Below are positions 31,415 to 40,497 of a stretch of DNA of 64,000 nucleotides, one piece after another. The notes beneath the pieces were generated by a model. The model saw only the letters and a list, made by a program, of their open reading frames with translations, was not told the origin of the DNA and searched no databases. The DNA comes from Flavobacteriaceae bacterium (lineage in GTDB: Bacteria > Bacteroidota > Bacteroidia > Flavobacteriales > Flavobacteriaceae): positions 1 through 64,000 of the forward strand of contig PBNJ01000024.1 in the NCBI GenBank assembly GCA_002723075.1, written 5' to 3'. Position numbers and translations under genes: made by a program. Each line of letters begins with the position of its first letter. Position 1 is the first letter of the stretch.

Positions 31415-32236
31415 ATGAACAACATAAAATTAATTTTAGCTCTTTTCATTACAACTGCCTTGGTGGTTAGTTGCGATGAAGAAGACTATAGAGATGCTTA
31501 CACTGGAGGCGAAGTAATATATTTTGAAAACTCTACTGCCAATTTCTTTGTAAAAAGCAATACATCAACTGTTGATATTAAAGTAATTTCAACCTTTAAA
31601 TCTTCAAATGATCGAACTTTTGAAGTTGAAATTGACTCTGAAAATTCAACTTCAAGTGGAGATGCGTCACTTGCTAATAATTCATTTACTATTCCTGCGA
31701 ATAGCTATGAAGGTACGATTACCCTTAATGGTAATTTCGATAACGCAGTTGAAGATGGTACTGAACTGGTTTTAAAACTAAAAACTGGTGCTAGTGCTGT
31801 TGACAATATGTCACCAACTGGAACTACAATTACCGTTAATGTTTACAAACTTTGTGAATCAAACCTCGCTGGTGAATACGTAATGACTACCGTTTTTGGA
31901 TATCATGACTTTTTACCAGATTTTAATCCAAGCATAATTTCTGTTGAGCTTGTAGCTCTTACAGAAAATACCTATGAGATCGTTGGGGATTTTACAGGTG
32001 GATTATGGGGTGATTTATATGCAAGTGCATATGGTACTTCGGCAAGATCTGTTTCAATTTCAGACATATGCAACAATATCTCCTGGGATCAGGAAGCTTC
32101 AGACCAATTTGGAGGAAACATTGTATATGGAGATTCTGCGAGTTATTATGACCCTGCAACAGGAAACATAATTATTTCATGGACTTGTACTGGATATGGA
32201 GAAACTGGAGTTTCTACTTACACACCTAAAAATTAA
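31415..32236 (+). CDS. Surface lipoprotein with Calx-beta-like domain, probable SusCD accessory binding protein (first copy)
   Basis: 273 residues. Lipobox Cys20 (ALVVSC) followed by DEED. Residues about 30-145 resemble a Calx-beta/immunoglobulin-like fold (SNDRTFEVEIDSENSTS; GTELVLKLKTG) and end at a Cys. The C-terminal half is rich in aromatic and Gly residues (DFTGGLWGDLYASAYG) with paired cysteines in DICNNIS and SWTCTG. It has the same layout as the next gene. By position after susD it could be a surface substrate-binding lipoprotein; no enzyme motif is visible. Confidence 0.85.
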   Translation: MNNIKLILALFITTALVVSCDEEDYRDAYTGGEVIYFENSTANFFVKSNTSTVDIKVISTFKSSNDRTFEVEIDSENSTSSGDASLANNSFTIPANSYEGTITLNGNFDNAVEDGTELVLKLKTGASAVDNMSPTGTTITVNVYKLCESNLAGEYVMTTVFGYHDFLPDFNPSIISVELVALTENTYEIVGDFTGGLWGDLYASAYGTSARSVSISDICNNISWDQEASDQFGGNIVYGDSASYYDPATGNIIISWTCTGYGETGVSTYTPKN

Positions 32237-32241
32237 TATAA

Positions 32242-33060
32242 ATGAAAAATTTATTTTACACTATTATATCGGCTCTTTTCATTTTCAGTTTTGCAAGTTG
32301 TGAGCCTGACACTGGAGATGAGTCATACATGGAAAACCGTGAAACGATTGCTGGGTTTACAGCTTCATCAGCAACTATTTTTGCCACTGCTGAAGGCACA
32401 AACAGCTACAGCCTTTCTGTTGCAATATCAAAACAATCATCTTCAGATGTAAGTTTTGATATTAGTATGTCTGATAGTTCAACTGCTGCCGCAGATGACT
32501 ATACTATGTCAGCAAGTTCTGTAACAGTAAAAGCTGGTGAACTATCTGGTTCAGTAGATATAGTTGCAAATTTTGATAATGCATCTTTTGATGGTAAAAC
32601 TTTAGTGCTTGATTTAGCAGCATCTGCTGGCGTATTTGTAGGTACCGTAGGTACAATATCAATCGATATTATTAAATCTTGTCCAATCCCAGATGCATTG
32701 CCTGCATCATTTTCAGCTCAAGCTGGATCCGCGGATCTCGGAATTGATATGGGTGCTTTACCTGACTTTACAGTAACACTTACTGAAACTGCAGCTGATG
32801 ATGGATTGACATATGATTTGGATACTGCATGGGGTACAACTATGGTTTCAGCTTTGACAGGAGACAGTGGTTATGACGGTTTGTATGTTTATCCAGCAAC
32901 AATGACTGTCAACGATGATGGTACTGTTACGGTTGTAGGAGAAAGTTTCTACTCAGGTGGAACTGGAATATATGATGCATGTACAGGTGTAATTACACTT
33001 AAATTAAGTCAAGCTTTATTTAGCTCACCATTTACGGTTGATGTAGTATATACACCATAA
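32242..33060 (+). CDS. Surface lipoprotein with Calx-beta-like domain, probable SusCD accessory binding protein (second copy)
   Basis: 272 residues, paralogous in layout to the preceding gene. Lipobox Cys20 (FSFASC) followed by EPDTGDE, a Calx-beta-like domain (AADDYTMSASSVTVKAGEL; VANFDNASFDGKTLVLDL), a Cys at the domain junction (IIKSCPIPDA), then a Gly/Tyr-rich C-terminal domain ending FTVDVVYTP. Only 5 bases separate it from the first copy. A strong terminator follows, so it is the last gene of the susC operon. Confidence 0.85.
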   Translation: MKNLFYTIISALFIFSFASCEPDTGDESYMENRETIAGFTASSATIFATAEGTNSYSLSVAISKQSSSDVSFDISMSDSSTAAADDYTMSASSVTVKAGELSGSVDIVANFDNASFDGKTLVLDLAASAGVFVGTVGTISIDIIKSCPIPDALPASFSAQAGSADLGIDMGALPDFTVTLTETAADDGLTYDLDTAWGTTMVSALTGDSGYDGLYVYPATMTVNDDGTVTVVGESFYSGGTGIYDACTGVITLKLSQALFSSPFTVDVVYTP

Positions 33061-33090
33061 ATTATTTCGTAGTTTTTAGCTACGTTTTAA

Positions 33091-33125
33091 AGGCTCGAAA
33101 AATAATTTTCGAGCCTTTTTTTTTG
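33091..33125 (+). terminator. Strong terminator of the susC-susD operon
   Basis: GGCTCGAAAA-TAA-TTTTCGAGCC followed by a run of nine T is a 10-bp intrinsic terminator hairpin. A second, shorter hairpin (CGTAG...CTACG, 33068-33084) precedes it. Confidence 0.9.
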
Positions 33126-33137
33126 TATAATTGCATT

Positions 33138-35066
33138 ATGAAAAAGAAAATCACAAATTCTATATTTTGTGTTACAATAATATTCTTTTCCTTTAATGTG
33201 TATTCTCAAACGTTAAGGGAACGTCAAGAGATTTCAAAATCATATATCAACTCTGGGAATTCTGACGAAATTACATCTGTAATACAAGACTATATGGGCA
33301 AACAAAGAAAAGCTGTTGATAGTTTAGTATCAATTGGGTTGAAAAAAAGTTTTAAGATAGGGAGAGTAAAATACGAGCTTTTAAGAGTAAGCCCAAAAGG
33401 TGAACCCATCTACTATTCGACTGATAATGTTTCTGCAGCAAATAGCACACAAACTCAATATTTACATAATGATGGTGGGCTTGGAATTAATGTAGAAGGA
33501 CAAAACATGATCATTGGGATTTGGGATGCTGGAGTTGCCCATGGCGGTCACCAAGAGTTCATTGATGAGAATGGGAACTCTGTTGTGACAGCAGAGAGCT
33601 CATATTTATCATCAAATGATGACCATGCAACTCATGTTTTAGGCACTATGATTTCTAGAGGAGTACGTAGTAACGCTAAGGGCATGGCTCCAATGGCATC
33701 GGCAGTTAGTTATGACTGGGGTGATGATTTAAATGAGGTCAACCTTGAGGCTTCAAACGGATTACTTATTTCAAACCATTCATATGGAACCCCTATTTTC
33801 ATAAATGGATCAACAAATGTGCCCCCGAGCGGCATAGGAACTTATAATTCCGAGGCAAAAGCATGGGATGGTATTCATTACGCATATCCATATTATCTTC
33901 AAGTTGCATCAGCAGGCAATGATGGATCAGAAGAAAATATCAACCCAACGCAAAATGGTTTTGACCAAATTATTGGAGAAAAAGTATCAAAAAATAATTT
34001 AGTTGTTGCAAACGCTAATGATGTAATATATTACTCTAATGGGTTTGTCTACACTACAATAAACTCATCTAGTAGTAAAGGTCCGTCGGATGATGGAAGA
34101 ATAAAGCCGGATATTACTGGCAACGGTACTGGTGTGTATTCGACTGATTCTGATCCAAATGACCCATCAAAAACAAGTTTATACAGATCAGCTACAGGAA
34201 CATCCATGGCTTCACCAAATATAGCAGGGTCATTGCTGTTGCTACAGCAGTATTACAATGAGCTAAACTCTAAATTCATGCGTTCAGCGACCCTTAAAGG
34301 TTTAGTATGTCATACAGCAACTGATAAGGGAAATCCTGGTCCAGATCCAATTTTTGGTTGGGGAATATTAAATTCAAAAAAAGCAGCTGAACTAATTGCA
34401 ACTGATAAATCCAAAGCTAGTATGTCAGAAATGACAATCAATAATGGTGAAAACTTGCAATACGACTTCGTTATTCCAGCAAATACCCCCGAGTTTGCTG
34501 TAACAGTTTGTTGGACTGATCCATCGGGGCCAATTATTAGTTCCACTAATTCGCAAACGCCAGTTTTAGTGAACGATATTGATATTACCATTACAAAAGG
34601 GCAAGATATATATTACCCCTACAGGTTAAATTACAACAGTAATGATAAATTGTGGAGCTGGGCATCAACAGACGGAGATAATAGTGTTGACAACATAGAG
34701 CAGATTAGAATTGCTAACCCAGTTGCTGGCAATTATTCGGTTAATGTTACGCACAAAGGAAATCTAACGAACAATAAACAGGATTTTTCGATAATTATTA
34801 CAGGTCATGAAAGCTCAACTTCTTTAAATTTTGAGGATAATTTATTTTCTGATATCGTGATTTATCCTAATCCTGTTAGTGGAAATTCAATTTATATAAC
34901 AGGTCTGAATGAAGATTTTCAGGCTTCGCTGTATGATATTAACGGAAAAAAAATAATTCAAGTTTCAAATGGTGAGAATAACATTTCAATGATAAGCCCG
35001 GGTGTATATTTTTTAAAGATGAAAAATTCTCGGAAAAGCTTAGCAAAGAGAATTATAATTCAATAA
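33138..35066 (+). CDS. Secreted subtilisin-like serine peptidase (S8) with T9SS sorting domain
   Basis: 642 residues from ATG 33138. Signal peptide ends near VYSQ. The S8 triad is Asp130 (IIGIWDAGVAHGG), His163 (DDHATHVLGT) and Ser356 (GTSMASPNIAG), with oxyanion Asn261 (ASAGNDG). A beta-sandwich (PPC-like) follows, then a C-terminal T9SS sorting domain of about 75 residues (IVIYPNPVSGN; GVYFLKMKN; end KRIIIQ). It should be exported through PorU/PorV and digest protein outside the cell. A TATAATTG box, one mismatch from TAnnTTTG, lies 5 bases before the ATG. It is separated from the susC operon by a terminator but is co-directional. Confidence 0.93.
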   Translation: MKKKITNSIFCVTIIFFSFNVYSQTLRERQEISKSYINSGNSDEITSVIQDYMGKQRKAVDSLVSIGLKKSFKIGRVKYELLRVSPKGEPIYYSTDNVSAANSTQTQYLHNDGGLGINVEGQNMIIGIWDAGVAHGGHQEFIDENGNSVVTAESSYLSSNDDHATHVLGTMISRGVRSNAKGMAPMASAVSYDWGDDLNEVNLEASNGLLISNHSYGTPIFINGSTNVPPSGIGTYNSEAKAWDGIHYAYPYYLQVASAGNDGSEENINPTQNGFDQIIGEKVSKNNLVVANANDVIYYSNGFVYTTINSSSSKGPSDDGRIKPDITGNGTGVYSTDSDPNDPSKTSLYRSATGTSMASPNIAGSLLLLQQYYNELNSKFMRSATLKGLVCHTATDKGNPGPDPIFGWGILNSKKAAELIATDKSKASMSEMTINNGENLQYDFVIPANTPEFAVTVCWTDPSGPIISSTNSQTPVLVNDIDITITKGQDIYYPYRLNYNSNDKLWSWASTDGDNSVDNIEQIRIANPVAGNYSVNVTHKGNLTNNKQDFSIIITGHESSTSLNFEDNLFSDIVIYPNPVSGNSIYITGLNEDFQASLYDINGKKIIQVSNGENNISMISPGVYFLKMKNSRKSLAKRIIIQ

Positions 35067-35071
35067 TATTC

Positions 35072-35785
35072 TCAATTTGTTCTAAACGTATAGACTTGAG
35101 ATGATGATTTATTGCCATTTGAATCTTCAGAAATTACTCTCCAAAAATATTCTGAATTTTCTTCAAGAATAACAAATTTTGAAGTATTTGATAAATTTTT
35201 TAGCTCATCTACTGTGGGCTGAAATCCATCAGTTTTGTCAACAAATAAATCGTATCTTAAAACATCTCCATCAGGGTCTGAACCATCCCATTCTAAAGTA
35301 AATGAATTATTTGATAGAGAAATTGTTTCTCCTGAGGATGGTGAAATTAAAGATGCAGGAAAAGGAGGGCTATTTGTTTGATCATCACTAGGAAGGTAAA
35401 AACGCCAAGTTTGACTTTGTGCAGATTCTTCTGGATAATCTTCAGAAATAGAAGTTACGTTCCACTCATATGGGAAGCCCGGCTTCAAATAAACAGACGA
35501 TGAATTTATTACCAATGAATTTCTATTAACAGTTTGTGATGTAATTATATTTTTGATAAAAAGATTATAGGAAGTTACATGTTTCGCATCACTCCAAGAA
35601 AATTCAACTTCTTTTTGATTCGAATTAATAACCTTACCATATTGACAATTCTCTCCATTGATAGGCACAAAAAGCTCAGCTTGTTCGGGTAGCTTTGGAC
35701 CATCATCTTTTGAACAATTTAAAAATAACGACAGAATCAACAAAATAGATAAGTTCTTACTAAAAGATTTTAAAACTATACTCAT
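35072..35785 (-). CDS. Lipoprotein with two fibronectin-type III-like folds
   Basis: 237 residues. Lipobox Cys24 (LSLFLNC) followed by SKDDG. Two beta-sandwich repeats are suggested by paired FSWSDAKHVTSYNLFI / FPYEWNVTSIS and LEWDGSDPDGDVLRYDLFVD / EYFWRVISEDSNG, patterns typical of fibronectin III domains that bind surfaces or partners. The ATG overlaps the stop of the metallopeptidase gene by 4 bases, so the two are an operon. It converges with the S8 peptidase gene with a 5-base gap. Confidence 0.85.
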   Translation of the reverse strand: MSIVLKSFSKNLSILLILSLFLNCSKDDGPKLPEQAELFVPINGENCQYGKVINSNQKEVEFSWSDAKHVTSYNLFIKNIITSQTVNRNSLVINSSSVYLKPGFPYEWNVTSISEDYPEESAQSQTWRFYLPSDDQTNSPPFPASLISPSSGETISLSNNSFTLEWDGSDPDGDVLRYDLFVDKTDGFQPTVDELKNLSNTSKFVILEENSEYFWRVISEDSNGNKSSSQVYTFRTN

Positions 35786-38424
35786 CGCTTCAGTATTTTA
35801 ATTGTTTTATCAATTGTTTTAGAGCTAAACTTGAAAAAGTAGACTCCTTTATCAAAATTTTTCAAATTGTAATTATATTCTCTATTATTTAGCAGAGTCA
35901 AAACAGAACTCCCTAACTGAACTCCACGAATATCATGTATACTTAGATTAATTCTGTCATCTGATCCGCCAAAAGAAAAAACAACATCATTATGAGTGGC
36001 AGAGGTATAATGAAAAACATCATGGCTAATGAAAAAATAAGATTCATAAATTCCTTGGCAATTCAAATCAGTATTTATTTTAACAATATTTATACCTTTT
36101 TCTAAGGACAACTCATACATGTTTCCATTGACAGAGGTCTTATTATTGTTGTGAGTAATTACAAAATTTGAAGTACCTGAAATGAAAAAAGTTACATTTT
36201 CATTGTTTTTTACAGAATGGACTTCAAGTGGTGAAGGTTCAGTGATCTTTACAGAATAGCATTGACTATAATTGTCAATACCAACTACATAAAAACAAAT
36301 ATCATATTCGCCTGTTCCTAAATCACCTAAATTTGCTCTAAAATTATTTGATTGATTTAGAAATACAATTTCAGAATTTATGTGAACTTCATAGTTATAG
36401 TCTTGGTCTAACGCAGATAAAATTATCGAACCCTCACTGGAACCAATACAACTTCTAGACGTTACATTTATTTCAAAATTATCGAAGGGTAGCTGGAATA
36501 TTTCACAGCCATTTATATCAACACTTTTACCAGCTATTGTATCTTCACATAAATCTAAATCATCGGAAATTCCATCTTCATCAGAGTCTTTTTGGTAATC
36601 AGCACATCCGTTAACATCTACTTGGAAACCGGAAAGTGTTCCTGGGCATTGGTCGAGATTCTCATTTACTCCGTCACTATCAATATCAGCACACCCAAAC
36701 TCATCAACATCAGCATTTGAGGGCGTATTTTCACAAATATCAATATCATCTGTTATTCCGTCACTATCTGAATCTAGTTCTGAGAGTGCACATCCATTAC
36801 TGTCTACAACAAGTCCAGAAGGAGTGTTTTCGCAATCATCAAAAATATCATTAACTCCATCACCATCTGTATCAGTGTTAGGATCAATGGAGCTACAGTC
36901 AGAGACCTGGTGTGGGTCTAAATAATCACACAATGAAGTTGAAATATTTCTAGCTAAAATTATTTCAGACCCTGATAAATATTGATCAATAGAAACGGTG
37001 CCAGGCCCTGTACCGCTAGCATAGTGCATCAAAGATTGACTATCGATATTGTGACCAAATCCTAATGCGTGACCAAGCTCATGCTTGGCAGTCGAATTGA
37101 AGTCATACTGAGCGTTTGTTACATTTTCATATCCCCAATTCACAGCATTGTTAAAAATAATATCGATTTCTCTCCATGCAATTTGAAGCTCATTCCCATT
37201 CACAATACAGCCGTCGTAGTAAGAATAAGTTACTCCCAACGCACTGGTTGACGCAAAAGTTATTACATTCGTGTTATCGTCAGAAGCAGTTGAAATATCA
37301 GTAACATCATCAGTGATCTCAAAATTTTGTCCTGTAGTGCAAACCCAATCTGTTAGTAGATCCTTAAATGATTCTCTGGCAAATTCATTTTCATAAAAGT
37401 CTTCATTCAACGTAAATAGGTATGCACCATCAACGATATTATCTTGCAAAGATGCATTTGGGTTTTGTAAATTTCCAGTCATACTTCCTGTATGGTAAAT
37501 TGGGTATTCAGTGTTATCATCCGAATCTCCACTAAGAGAATATACAAATGTGTTTATGCTATATGGAATTATGATCTGCTGCGAAGACTGAAAAGTTTGA
37601 TTATCAGCAGTTGTCACTCGGATTGCTCCAGAACCACTATCAGACGGTACTTCTACTTTTATTTCGGTATCAGTCCATGAAACAATTTGTGATTTTAAAC
37701 AAGATTGCCATTGTGAGCCTCCAGAATCAGCATTTTTAAATGAAACATAGCCATTATTGTTTCCAGATATAAAATCACCAAAACCATTACCAGTGATTGT
37801 AAGAACCTCTTTATTTCCAGCAATAATTGTGGAAGGGGATATATCAAATACTTGAGATTGTTCAGAAATACCGATAGCCCTAAATATTTTTTTATCCAGT
37901 TCGTGGTCTACATATACTGATTTTTTTTTTGAATATTGCTCAAGGTTATTCTCAAACACCTGTTTTTCTAACTTGAAATTGTTGCTAGACATTACGCTGT
38001 CAGAAATTGAGTCATAATCATAATATCCTGTTTGATGATCAAATAATTCCATCAATTTATCATTATGCTCAAAGCCGTCAAGTCTTACATTACGAGAATT
38101 TTTAAGCATTAAATATCCAACCGAATACAATCTTATATTTACAGTTGGTTTTACTACAACTCCTTTTAGCCCGATTGCCCCACCCTCTGTTAACAAATAT
38201 TGATATTCATTATTTTTTCCTTTAAAAGATTTGGAAACCTTAATTTTATGCACAGTGTATATCATTTGTCGATCAACATCCCAATAAGATTGTTTCTCAA
38301 CAATTTGACCACTGACGACAATTGAAGCAGATGCAAATGTTTCTTCTAAGTTAGCTGACTTTTCAATGATTTGAGCAAAAACAGTGCTTGTAAACAAAAA
38401 TAGGATAAAAACTAGTCTTTTCAT
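35782..38424 (-). CDS. Large secreted matrixin-type zinc metallopeptidase with IPT, thrombospondin-3 repeats and T9SS tail
   Basis: 880 residues from ATG 38424 (signal peptide MKRLVFILFLFTSTVFAQ); longer readings would overlap rlmB and lack a signal. An IPT/TIG-like domain (IFDISPSTIIAG-type, near residues 190-270) precedes the catalytic domain with the zinc motif HELGHALGFGH (448-458) and a Met-turn in SLMHYASG. Residues about 516-640 hold four to five calcium-binding thrombospondin type 3 repeats (DTDGDGVND...NGC). A beta domain and a T9SS C-terminal signal (KGVYFFKFSSK, end KILKR) follow. It should be an extracellular or surface endopeptidase. Likely partner of the lipoprotein downstream. 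Confidence 0.9.
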   Translation of the reverse strand: MKRLVFILFLFTSTVFAQIIEKSANLEETFASASIVVSGQIVEKQSYWDVDRQMIYTVHKIKVSKSFKGKNNEYQYLLTEGGAIGLKGVVVKPTVNIRLYSVGYLMLKNSRNVRLDGFEHNDKLMELFDHQTGYYDYDSISDSVMSSNNFKLEKQVFENNLEQYSKKKSVYVDHELDKKIFRAIGISEQSQVFDISPSTIIAGNKEVLTITGNGFGDFISGNNNGYVSFKNADSGGSQWQSCLKSQIVSWTDTEIKVEVPSDSGSGAIRVTTADNQTFQSSQQIIIPYSINTFVYSLSGDSDDNTEYPIYHTGSMTGNLQNPNASLQDNIVDGAYLFTLNEDFYENEFARESFKDLLTDWVCTTGQNFEITDDVTDISTASDDNTNVITFASTSALGVTYSYYDGCIVNGNELQIAWREIDIIFNNAVNWGYENVTNAQYDFNSTAKHELGHALGFGHNIDSQSLMHYASGTGPGTVSIDQYLSGSEIILARNISTSLCDYLDPHQVSDCSSIDPNTDTDGDGVNDIFDDCENTPSGLVVDSNGCALSELDSDSDGITDDIDICENTPSNADVDEFGCADIDSDGVNENLDQCPGTLSGFQVDVNGCADYQKDSDEDGISDDLDLCEDTIAGKSVDINGCEIFQLPFDNFEINVTSRSCIGSSEGSIILSALDQDYNYEVHINSEIVFLNQSNNFRANLGDLGTGEYDICFYVVGIDNYSQCYSVKITEPSPLEVHSVKNNENVTFFISGTSNFVITHNNNKTSVNGNMYELSLEKGINIVKINTDLNCQGIYESYFFISHDVFHYTSATHNDVVFSFGGSDDRINLSIHDIRGVQLGSSVLTLLNNREYNYNLKNFDKGVYFFKFSSKTIDKTIKILKR
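36497..36880 (-). repeat. Thrombospondin type 3 repeat array inside the metallopeptidase gene
   Basis: Four to five units of about 27-35 codons, each with an acidic DxDxDG calcium loop and a closing NGC or FGC. They are protein repeats; the DNA copies have diverged. Confidence 0.8.
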
Positions 38425-38462
38425 ATGTTCTATTGATTTCGAATATAAAAAATTAATTTTAA

Positions 38463-38470
38463 TACTTTTG
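38463..38470 (+). promoter_or_regulatory. -7 box of rlmB, apparently leaderless
   Basis: TACTTTTG is a perfect TAnnTTTG with only AAT between it and the rlmB ATG at 38474, so the mRNA should begin at the start codon. This also decides the start over longer upstream readings. Confidence 0.6.
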
Positions 38471-38473
38471 AAT

Positions 38474-39205
38474 ATGAAAAACAGCAAACTAATTTTTGGC
38501 CGCCAAGCGGTCATTGAAGCTGTCGAAGCATCAAAAACCATTTCAAAGGTTTTTATTCAAAGAGGCCTAAATAAGAGCAGTGCCGAACGGCTCATCAGTA
38601 CATTGGAAAATTCAAAAGTCCCCTATTCCTATGTTCCCATTCAAAAACTCAACAAGCTCACTCCTCATAACCATCAAGGTGTAGTTGCTCATCTAAGTGA
38701 AATTTCATTTCACTCACTAGAAGATCTTGTAGAAACTCATCAAAACAATGGACTCTTCGTTCTTTTAGATGGGATTACGGACACCCGAAATATAGGAGCG
38801 ATCATTCGCTCGGCGGCAGCTACCAAAGCCTCTGCCGTCGTGATTCCAACCAGTGGATCGGCGCAAATCACTGGAAAAACTATTAAAACCTCCGCAGGTG
38901 GGGTATTTCAGGTTCCCATTTGTCGAGTCAGTCACCTCAAAGACGCACTCTACCTATTGCAGTCCTACGATATCCAATCGATCGTAGCCGATGAAAAGGC
39001 AGAGCAAAGTCTTTTTGACTTCGACTTAACAAGCTCTATCGCAATCGTTATGGGATCTGAAGATAAAGGGGTTTCACAAGGGGTTAGAAGACTCTGTTCA
39101 CATACAGCAAAACTTCCCATTCTTGGAAACATGAATTCCTATAATGTTTCGGTAGCTGCCGGAATGTTTCTCTATGAAACCATGAGACAGCGGCTGAAGT
39201 CCTAA
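38474..39205 (+). CDS. rlmB: 23S rRNA (guanosine-2'-O)-methyltransferase RlmB (TrmH/SpoU family)
   Basis: 243 residues from ATG 38474 (MKNSKLIFGRQAVIEAVEA). An N-terminal RNA-binding domain is followed by the SPOUT knot: DGITDTRNIGAIIRSA (motif 1), MGSEDKGVSQGVRR (motif 2) and LPILGNMNSYNVSVAAGMF (motif 3). RlmB methylates G2251 in the P loop of 23S rRNA with S-adenosylmethionine. A TrmH-type paralogue with another RNA target cannot be excluded by eye. Confidence 0.9.
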   Translation: MKNSKLIFGRQAVIEAVEASKTISKVFIQRGLNKSSAERLISTLENSKVPYSYVPIQKLNKLTPHNHQGVVAHLSEISFHSLEDLVETHQNNGLFVLLDGITDTRNIGAIIRSAAATKASAVVIPTSGSAQITGKTIKTSAGGVFQVPICRVSHLKDALYLLQSYDIQSIVADEKAEQSLFDFDLTSSIAIVMGSEDKGVSQGVRRLCSHTAKLPILGNMNSYNVSVAAGMFLYETMRQRLKS

Positions 39206-39222
39206 ATCCTTATCTTTAGTAC

Positions 39223-40497
39223 ATGAATTCTCCTCTTGCAGAACGCATGCGCCCGCAAACACTCGATGATTTTATAGGTCAAGAGCATTTGGTCGGTCCA
39301 AAGGGAGTTTTGGCATCGTATAAAGATCAAAATCTGATTCCTTCCCTCCTCTTTTGGGGGCCACCAGGCGTGGGTAAAACGACCTTAGCTCAACTCATCG
39401 CTAAAGATCGTCCTTTTAAGCAGCTCAGCGCAATTGAATCAGGAGTTAAAGAGGTGCGGGCAGTCATCCAGCAGGCCAAGCGTCAAGATAGTTTGTTTTC
39501 AGCTGAAAAACGTACAGTTTTATTTATCGATGAAATTCATCGCTTTAGCAAGTCGCAACAAGACGCTTTGCTTGGAGCCGTTGAGAAAGGGTGGGTTACA
39601 CTTATCGGAGCAACGACCGAAAATCCGAGTTTTGAGGTTATTCCAGCACTACGTTCACGATGCCAGTTATACATCCTCGAACCACTGACCAAAAAACACC
39701 TCATTTCGATTCTAAACCAAGCGATTTCTAAAGACGAGCAATTGCAACAGAAATCGATTGCACTTAAAGAAACAGATGCTCTTCTTCGATATTCAGGTGG
39801 TGATGCACGACGATTGCTCAACCTTTTTGAACTGTGTGTGCTAGCCAGTAGAACTAAAAAAGTAATACTAAAAAATACGTTTGTTGCCCAAATCGCCCAA
39901 CAAAATACAGCCCAATACGACAAAGGCGGGGAGAAACATTACGATATCATTTCTGCCTTTATCAAATCTATACGTGGGAGTGACCCAAATGCGGCAGTGT
40001 ATTGGCTTGCTCGGATGCTTGAAGGAGGAGAAGAAATCAAGTTTATTGCCCGTCGTTTGGTGATTCTGGCCAGTGAAGACATTGGAAATGCCAACCCAAC
40101 AGCTCTTGTCTTGGCACAAAGTTGCTTTGAGGCAGTACACACAATCGGAATGCCAGAGGCTCGAATCCTATTGAGTCAATGTGCCATTTATCTTGCAAGC
40201 TCTCCAAAAAGCAATAGCAGTTATGAAGCGATATTAAAAGCCCAAAAACTTGTTTCTGAGACAGGAGATTTGACAGTTCCCCTACCCTTGCGAAATGCAC
40301 CCACAGAACTGATGAAAGAACTCGACTATGGCAAAGACTATAATTATGCTCATCATTATGATGGGAATTTTGTCGATATGGAATTTATGCCAGAACAGCT
40401 CTTAGGCCATAAATTGTATATTCCAGGAAACAATCCGAGAGAAAACGAGATGAAATCTTTTCTTGAATCGCGCTGGAAAGACAAGTATAAATCCTAA
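39223..40497 (+). CDS. rarA: Replication-associated recombination AAA+ ATPase RarA/MgsA
   Basis: 424 residues. Walker [10 protein letters not shown] (46-54), Walker [15 protein letters not shown], sensor 1 [11 protein letters not shown] and the sensor 2 region [10 protein letters not shown]. The C-terminal MgsA tetramerisation domain shows [19 protein letters not shown] and [14 protein letters not shown]. It acts at stalled replication forks. It starts 17 bases after rlmB, and a TATCTTTA box 4 bases before the ATG may give it its own leaderless transcript. Its stop overlaps that of yjjG on the other strand (CTAA). Confidence 0.95.
   Translation: MNSPLAERMRPQTLDDFIGQEHLVGPKGVLASYKDQNLIPSLLFWGPPGVGKTTLAQLIAKDRPFKQLSAIESGVKEVRAVIQQAKRQDSLFSAEKRTVLFIDEIHRFSKSQQDALLGAVEKGWVTLIGATTENPSFEVIPALRSRCQLYILEPLTKKHLISILNQAISKDEQLQQKSIALKETDALLRYSGGDARRLLNLFELCVLASRTKKVILKNTFVAQIAQQNTAQYDKGGEKHYDIISAFIKSIRGSDPNAAVYWLARMLEGGEEIKFIARRLVILASEDIGNANPTALVLAQSCFEAVHTIGMPEARILLSQCAIYLASSPKSNSSYEAILKAQKLVSETGDLTVPLPLRNAPTELMKELDYGKDYNYAHHYDGNFVDMEFMPEQLLGHKLYIPGNNPRENEMKSFLESRWKDKYKS

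Noticed and set aside
36497-36880. Periodic DNA in the metallopeptidase gene that could suggest a CRISPR-like or tandem DNA repeat
   Set aside because: Units are diverged at DNA level and explained by thrombospondin type 3 protein repeats in frame.
38425-38541. Longer N-terminus for the metallopeptidase
   Set aside because: It overlaps the divergent rlmB gene and would bury the signal peptide that begins at 38424.
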